In this document: positions 60,649 to 64,000 of the stretch, one piece after another
Layout of the letters: the number at the start of each line of letters is the position of its first letter
Position numbering within the stretch: position 1 is the first letter of the stretch
Source: Mitsuokella multacida DSM 20544
GTDB lineage: Bacteria; Bacillota; Negativicutes; Selenomonadales; Selenomonadaceae
NCBI RefSeq assembly: GCF_000155955.1
Contig: NZ_GG697142.2
Location: forward strand, 485,325-549,324
DNA length: 64,000 bases
Reading direction: 5' to 3'
Notes under the pieces: generated by a model
The model's input: only the letters and a program-made list of their open reading frames with translations
Database searches by the model: none
Told to the model about the DNA's origin: nothing
Program-made: the position numbers and the translations under genes

Positions 60649-61272
60649 ATGGCTACAGTAGCAGTTTATGACATCACCAACAATCAGGTTGGCGATATCG
60701 AATTGAATGACAGCATCTTCGGCGTAGAGATGAATGCAGGCCTCCTGCATCAGGCCGTCGTGATGCAGCTCGCAGCTCAGCGCCTCGGCACGCATGCCAC
60801 GAAGACGCGCGGCTTTGTCCGCGGTGGCGGCCGCAAGCCGTGGAAGCAGAAGGGCACGGGCCGTGCACGTGCTGGTTCGACGCGCAGCCCGCTGTGGGTT
60901 GGCGGTGGTACGGTCTTCGGACCGCATCCGCGCAAGTATGCGTTCAGCATGCCGCGCAAGCAGCGTCGCCTCGCACTCAAGTGCGCACTTTCCGATAAGG
61001 TCAAGAGCGGTGATCTCATCGTCCTCGAGAGCCTCGACTTCGATGCTCCGAAGACGAAGCAGGTCGTCAAGATGCTCGGTGACTTCGGCGTCGATTCCAA
61101 GGCTCTCTTCATCACGGCTGATGAAGCTGAGAACGTTGAGAAATCCGCACGCAACATCCCGGGTGCAAAGGCCATCCAGGCTCTCGGCCTGAATGTCTAT
61201 GATATCCTTCATCATGACAAGCTGTTCATCACGAAGGATGCCATCACCCGTATCGAGGAGGTATTCGCATAA
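60649..61272 (+). CDS. rplD: 50S ribosomal protein L4
   Basis: This is a 207-residue L4 with the extended loop [16 protein letters not shown] and conserved [15 protein letters not shown]. It overlaps rplW by one base. L4 regulates the S10 operon in some bacteria. Confidence 0.97.
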   Translation: MATVAVYDITNNQVGDIELNDSIFGVEMNAGLLHQAVVMQLAAQRLGTHATKTRGFVRGGGRKPWKQKGTGRARAGSTRSPLWVGGGTVFGPHPRKYAFSMPRKQRRLALKCALSDKVKSGDLIVLESLDFDAPKTKQVVKMLGDFGVDSKALFITADEAENVEKSARNIPGAKAIQALGLNVYDILHHDKLFITKDAITRIEEVFA

Positions 61273-61553
61273 TGGAAGCACGTGATATCCTGATCCGTCC
61301 GCTGATCACTGAGAGAACGACTCAGCTCATGGCTGAAGGCAAGTACGTCTTCGTTGTTGCGAAAGCAGCCAACAAGATCGAGATTGCCAAAGCAGTCGCT
61401 GAGATCTTCAAAGTCAAAGTTGAGAAAGTCAATACGGTCAACGTACTTGGCAAAACGAAACGCATGGGCCGCACGTCTGGCAAGCGCCCTGACTATAAAA
61501 AAGCCATCGTGAAGCTCGCTGCTGGCGAAAGCATCGAGTTCTTCGAGGCATAA
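61272..61553 (+). CDS. rplW: 50S ribosomal protein L23
   Basis: This is a 93-residue L23 ([36 protein letters not shown]). It overlaps rplD's last base (taATG). It lies at the exit tunnel. Confidence 0.97.
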   Translation: MEARDILIRPLITERTTQLMAEGKYVFVVAKAANKIEIAKAVAEIFKVKVEKVNTVNVLGKTKRMGRTSGKRPDYKKAIVKLAAGESIEFFEA

Positions 61554-61576
61554 TCGAGAAAAGGAGGTACATTTAA

Positions 61577-62404
61577 GTGGCAGTAAAGAGTTTTAAACCA
61601 TATTCTGCAGGCCGACGCTTCATGACGGTCGCATCGTTCGATGAGATCACGGCAAGCAAGCCTGAGAAGTCCCTGACGGAACGCCTGAAGAAGAACGGCG
61701 GCCGTAACCAGCAGGGCCGCCTGACCGTCCGCCACCAGGGCGGCGGCCATAAGCGCCTCTATCGCGTGATCGACTTCAAGCGCACGAAGGACGGTATCCC
61801 GGCTCGCGTCGCAACGATCGAGTACGATCCGAACCGCAGCGCCCGCATCGCTCTGCTCAACTACGTTGACGGCGAGAAGCGCTACATCCTCGCACCGAAC
61901 GGCCTCAAGGTCGGCGATCAGGTCGTTTCCGGCCCGGACGCTGATATCAAGGTTGGCAACGCGCTCCCGCTCAAGAACATCCCGGTCGGCACGACGGTCC
62001 ACAATGTCGAGCTCAAGATCGGCAAGGGCGCACAGCTCGTCCGCAGCGCTGGCACGTCCGCACAGCTCATGGCTAAGGAAGGCGATTATGCACTCCTCCG
62101 CATGCCGTCTGGTGAGCTCCGCAAGGTGCACATCAATTGCCGCGCTACGATCGGTGAAGTCGGCAACCTCGAGCACGAGAACATCACGCTCGGTAAGGCT
62201 GGCCGCAACCGTTGGCTCGGCGTTCGCCCGGAGAACCGCGGCGTCGCGATGAACCCGAACGACCATCCGCATGGCGGCGGCGAGGGCCGCTCCCCTGTTG
62301 GCCGCAAGCACCCTGTTACGAAATGGGGCAAATGCGCTATGGGTGCCAAGACCCGTCGCAAGAAAGCATCCGACAAGCTCATCGTCAAAGGACGCACGAA
62401 ATAA
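61577..62404 (+). CDS. rplB: 50S ribosomal protein L2
   Basis: This is a 275-residue L2 with a GTG start (AGGAGG upstream). Conserved [17 protein letters not shown] and [16 protein letters not shown], the histidine-rich part near the peptidyl-transferase centre, are present. Confidence 0.97.
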   Translation: MAVKSFKPYSAGRRFMTVASFDEITASKPEKSLTERLKKNGGRNQQGRLTVRHQGGGHKRLYRVIDFKRTKDGIPARVATIEYDPNRSARIALLNYVDGEKRYILAPNGLKVGDQVVSGPDADIKVGNALPLKNIPVGTTVHNVELKIGKGAQLVRSAGTSAQLMAKEGDYALLRMPSGELRKVHINCRATIGEVGNLEHENITLGKAGRNRWLGVRPENRGVAMNPNDHPHGGGEGRSPVGRKHPVTKWGKCAMGAKTRRKKASDKLIVKGRTK

Positions 62405-62453
62405 TAGAAATCGACAGGCAGCCTAGTGCCGCCTGACGAAAGGAGGAGACACT

Positions 62454-62735
62454 TTGTCAAGATCTATTAAAAAAGGACCTTACGTTGCAGAGAGCCTGAT
62501 GAAGAAGATCACGGCCCTGAACGAGGCTAACGATAAGAAGGTTGTCAAGACCTGGTCGAGAAGTTCCACGATTTTCCCGGATTTCGTCGGTCACACGATT
62601 GCTGTCCACGATGGCCGCAAGCACGTACCGGTTTACATCACGGAAGACATGGTTGGCCACAAGCTCGGTGAGTTCGCACCGACGCGCACGTTCAAAGGCC
62701 ATGCCGGCGAAGAGAGAAAGACCTCTCTGAAGTAA
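62454..62735 (+). CDS. rpsS: 30S ribosomal protein S19
   Basis: This is a 93-residue S19 starting at TTG, with AAAGGAGGAG upstream ([34 protein letters not shown]). It is part of the 30S head. Confidence 0.97.
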   Translation: MSRSIKKGPYVAESLMKKITALNEANDKKVVKTWSRSSTIFPDFVGHTIAVHDGRKHVPVYITEDMVGHKLGEFAPTRTFKGHAGEERKTSLK

Positions 62736-62756
62736 TTTTGCGAAAGGAGAATCCTT

Positions 62757-63092
62757 GTGGAATCGAAAGCAGTAGCTAAATATGTTCGCATCGCTCCGCG
62801 CAAAGTTCGCGTCGTCATGGATCTGATCCGTGGCAAGAACGTCGCTGAAGCGTTCGCGATTCTGAAATTCACGCCGAAGGCTGGTGCCGAGGTAGTTGAG
62901 AAAGTCCTGCGTTCCGCTGTTGCCAACGCAGAGAACAACTTTGATATGGACGTCGATAAGCTCTACGTCAAGACGGCGTTTGCTGATCAGGGCCCGACGC
63001 TCAAGCGTATCCATCCGCGTTCCCGTGGACAGGCGTTCAAGATCTTGAAGCGTACGTCCCATGTAACCATCGTCGTCGACGAGAAGAACTGA
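62757..63092 (+). CDS. rplV: 50S ribosomal protein L22
   Basis: This is a 111-residue L22 with a GTG start (GAAAGGAG upstream). The sequence [20 protein letters not shown] is conserved, as is the tunnel-loop region ending in [14 protein letters not shown]. Confidence 0.97.
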   Translation: MESKAVAKYVRIAPRKVRVVMDLIRGKNVAEAFAILKFTPKAGAEVVEKVLRSAVANAENNFDMDVDKLYVKTAFADQGPTLKRIHPRSRGQAFKILKRTSHVTIVVDEKN

Positions 63093-63109
63093 GCAAGGAG
63101 GGAAACGGT

Positions 63110-63778
63110 TTGGGTCAGAAAGTAAATCCGCATGGTATTCGTCTTGGCATCGTCAAGACTTGGGATGCTAAGTGGTATGCAGACAAAGATTTTGCAGATA
63201 ACCTGCATGAAGATATCAAAATCCGTGACTATCTGAAGAACAGCCTTCAGGCAGCCGGTGTGTCCAGAATCGAGACGGAGCGCAGCAAGAACCGTCTGAA
63301 GCTCACGATCCATACGGCAAAGCCGGGCATGGTCATCGGCCGTGGCGGTTCGGGCATCGAGCAGATCAAAGAGGGTCTGAAGAACTACACGACGAAGCGC
63401 GTGGACATCAACATCGCAGAGATCAAGCAGCCGGATATGGATGCAACGCTGGTCGCTGAGAACATCGCTCAGCAGCTCGAGCGCCGCATCGCCTTCCGCC
63501 GCGCGATGAAGCAGGCCGTTGGCCGCACGATGCGTCTCGGCGCTAAGGGTATCAAGATCGCTTGCAGCGGTCGCCTTGGCGGTGCAGAGATCGCACGTAA
63601 GGAATCCTATCGTGAAGGAAGTATCCCACTTCATACGCTCCGTGCTGATATCGACTACGGTACGGCAGAAGCTCATACGACTTATGGCCGCATCGGCATC
63701 AAGGTCTGGATCTTCAAGGGCGAAGTTCTTCCGGAAAGAAAGCAGGCAAAGACTGCAGCTGAAGGGAGCGAAGCTTAA
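63110..63778 (+). CDS. rpsC: 30S ribosomal protein S3
   Basis: This is a 222-residue S3 with a TTG start (GCAAGGAGG upstream). KH domain [14 protein letters not shown] and the end of the S3 family follow. Its last base overlaps the L16 start. Confidence 0.97.
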   Translation: MGQKVNPHGIRLGIVKTWDAKWYADKDFADNLHEDIKIRDYLKNSLQAAGVSRIETERSKNRLKLTIHTAKPGMVIGRGGSGIEQIKEGLKNYTTKRVDINIAEIKQPDMDATLVAENIAQQLERRIAFRRAMKQAVGRTMRLGAKGIKIACSGRLGGAEIARKESYREGSIPLHTLRADIDYGTAEAHTTYGRIGIKVWIFKGEVLPERKQAKTAAEGSEA

Positions 63779-64000
63779 TGTTATTACCAAAGAGAGTCAA
63801 ATACCGCAAACAGTTCCGTGGCCGCATGAAGGGCAAGGCTCATCGCGGCAATACGCTGAGCCATGGCCAGTACGGTCTCGTCGCACTTGAGCCGGCATGG
63901 ATCACGAACCGCCAGATCGAGGCAGCTCGTATCGCCATGACGCGTTACATCAAGCGCGGTGGCCAGGTCTGGATCAAGATTTTCCCGGACAAGCCGGTAA
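63778..64000 (+). CDS. rplP: 50S ribosomal protein L16 (partial)
   Basis: The first 74 codons of L16 are present ([39 protein letters not shown]) and run off the window end. The start ATG overlaps the rpsC stop (taATG). It is the next gene in the S10 operon order. Confidence 0.95.
   Translation, partial: MLLPKRVKYRKQFRGRMKGKAHRGNTLSHGQYGLVALEPAWITNRQIEAARIAMTRYIKRGGQVWIKIFPDKPV

Overview
The window looks like the chromosome of a Negativicutes (Selenomonadaceae-type) anaerobe. This is inferred, not searched. The basis is a str-S10 ribosomal cluster headed by an L7Ae-like gene, a GC-rich Firmicutes-style gene complement with Gram-negative-like exported proteins, Tat leaders and lipoproteins, and many iron-containing alcohol dehydrogenases. 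No rRNA, tRNA or CRISPR array was seen.

Layout. (1) 1-15.4 kb is a decayed, AT-richer accessory region. It has two inverted IS200/IS605-type elements (TnpA plus TnpB), remnants of a large serine recombinase, and broken flavodoxin, LysR, carboxylesterase, cupin and MBL genes. Intact between them are a cupin, an alpha/beta hydrolase, LysR and TetR regulators, a DsbA-like oxidoreductase, an Old-Yellow-Enzyme family reductase, an SDR, a membrane-anchored flavodoxin and an aldo/keto reductase. (2) 15.5-27 kb is GC-richer: an MFS transporter, an Fe-alcohol dehydrogenase, a flavin reductase, flavodoxins, an exported carboxymuconolactone-decarboxylase (CMD) family protein, a Tat-type aldo/keto reductase with 4Fe-4S motifs followed directly by a membrane polyferredoxin, a Tat lipoprotein FMN reductase, LysR, a DUF4405-like membrane cytochrome and a Tat lipoprotein flavodoxin. 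(3) 27-31.8 kb holds a frameshifted AraC gene, an exported DJ-1/PfpI protein, a second Fe-ADH, and a duplicated but internally deleted copy of the cytochrome-flavodoxin pair with an intact MerR gene. (4) 31.9-41.8 kb holds a third Fe-ADH, a LysR gene, a two-domain exported CMD protein, a cupin pseudogene, hydrolases, an FMN reductase, two aldo/keto reductases and a Tat-type DUF362 protein. (5) 41.8-52.5 kb is more ordinary: a metallophosphatase, a Memo-AMMECR1 fusion with its radical SAM partner, a TVP38-type membrane protein, a purine/xanthine-type permease, a glucosaminidase, an ABC-F ATPase, an AarF/UbiB kinase and chorismate mutase. (6) 52.6-64 kb holds transketolase and the str and S10 operons (L7Ae-like, S12, S7, EF-G, EF-Tu, S10, L3, L4, L23, L2, S19, L22, S3, L16 partial).

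How it fits together. Regions 1-4 repeat the same small set of families: flavodoxins, cupins, CMD proteins, aldo/keto reductases, Fe-ADHs, alpha/beta hydrolases and LysR/TetR/MerR/AraC regulators. Many of the proteins carry signal peptides, and five have good twin-arginine motifs. I read this as an inducible redox/electrophile-handling island with an extracytosolic flavin branch: Tat-exported FMN proteins next to a membrane polyferredoxin and a haem-type membrane protein. Shared promoter modules suggest local regulons. One is four copies of a TTCTGC-N17-TATnAT promoter with an upstream AACC/GGTT dyad. Another is three copies of an ATAAGCATTTCACA promoter. A third is a MerR-type 19-bp-spacer promoter.

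The island is also visibly decaying through deletions at short direct repeats (for example 6 bp in a duplicated cupin gene and 11 bp joining MerR to a recombinase tail). The functional interpretation is inference; the motifs, junctions and frameshifts were read directly.
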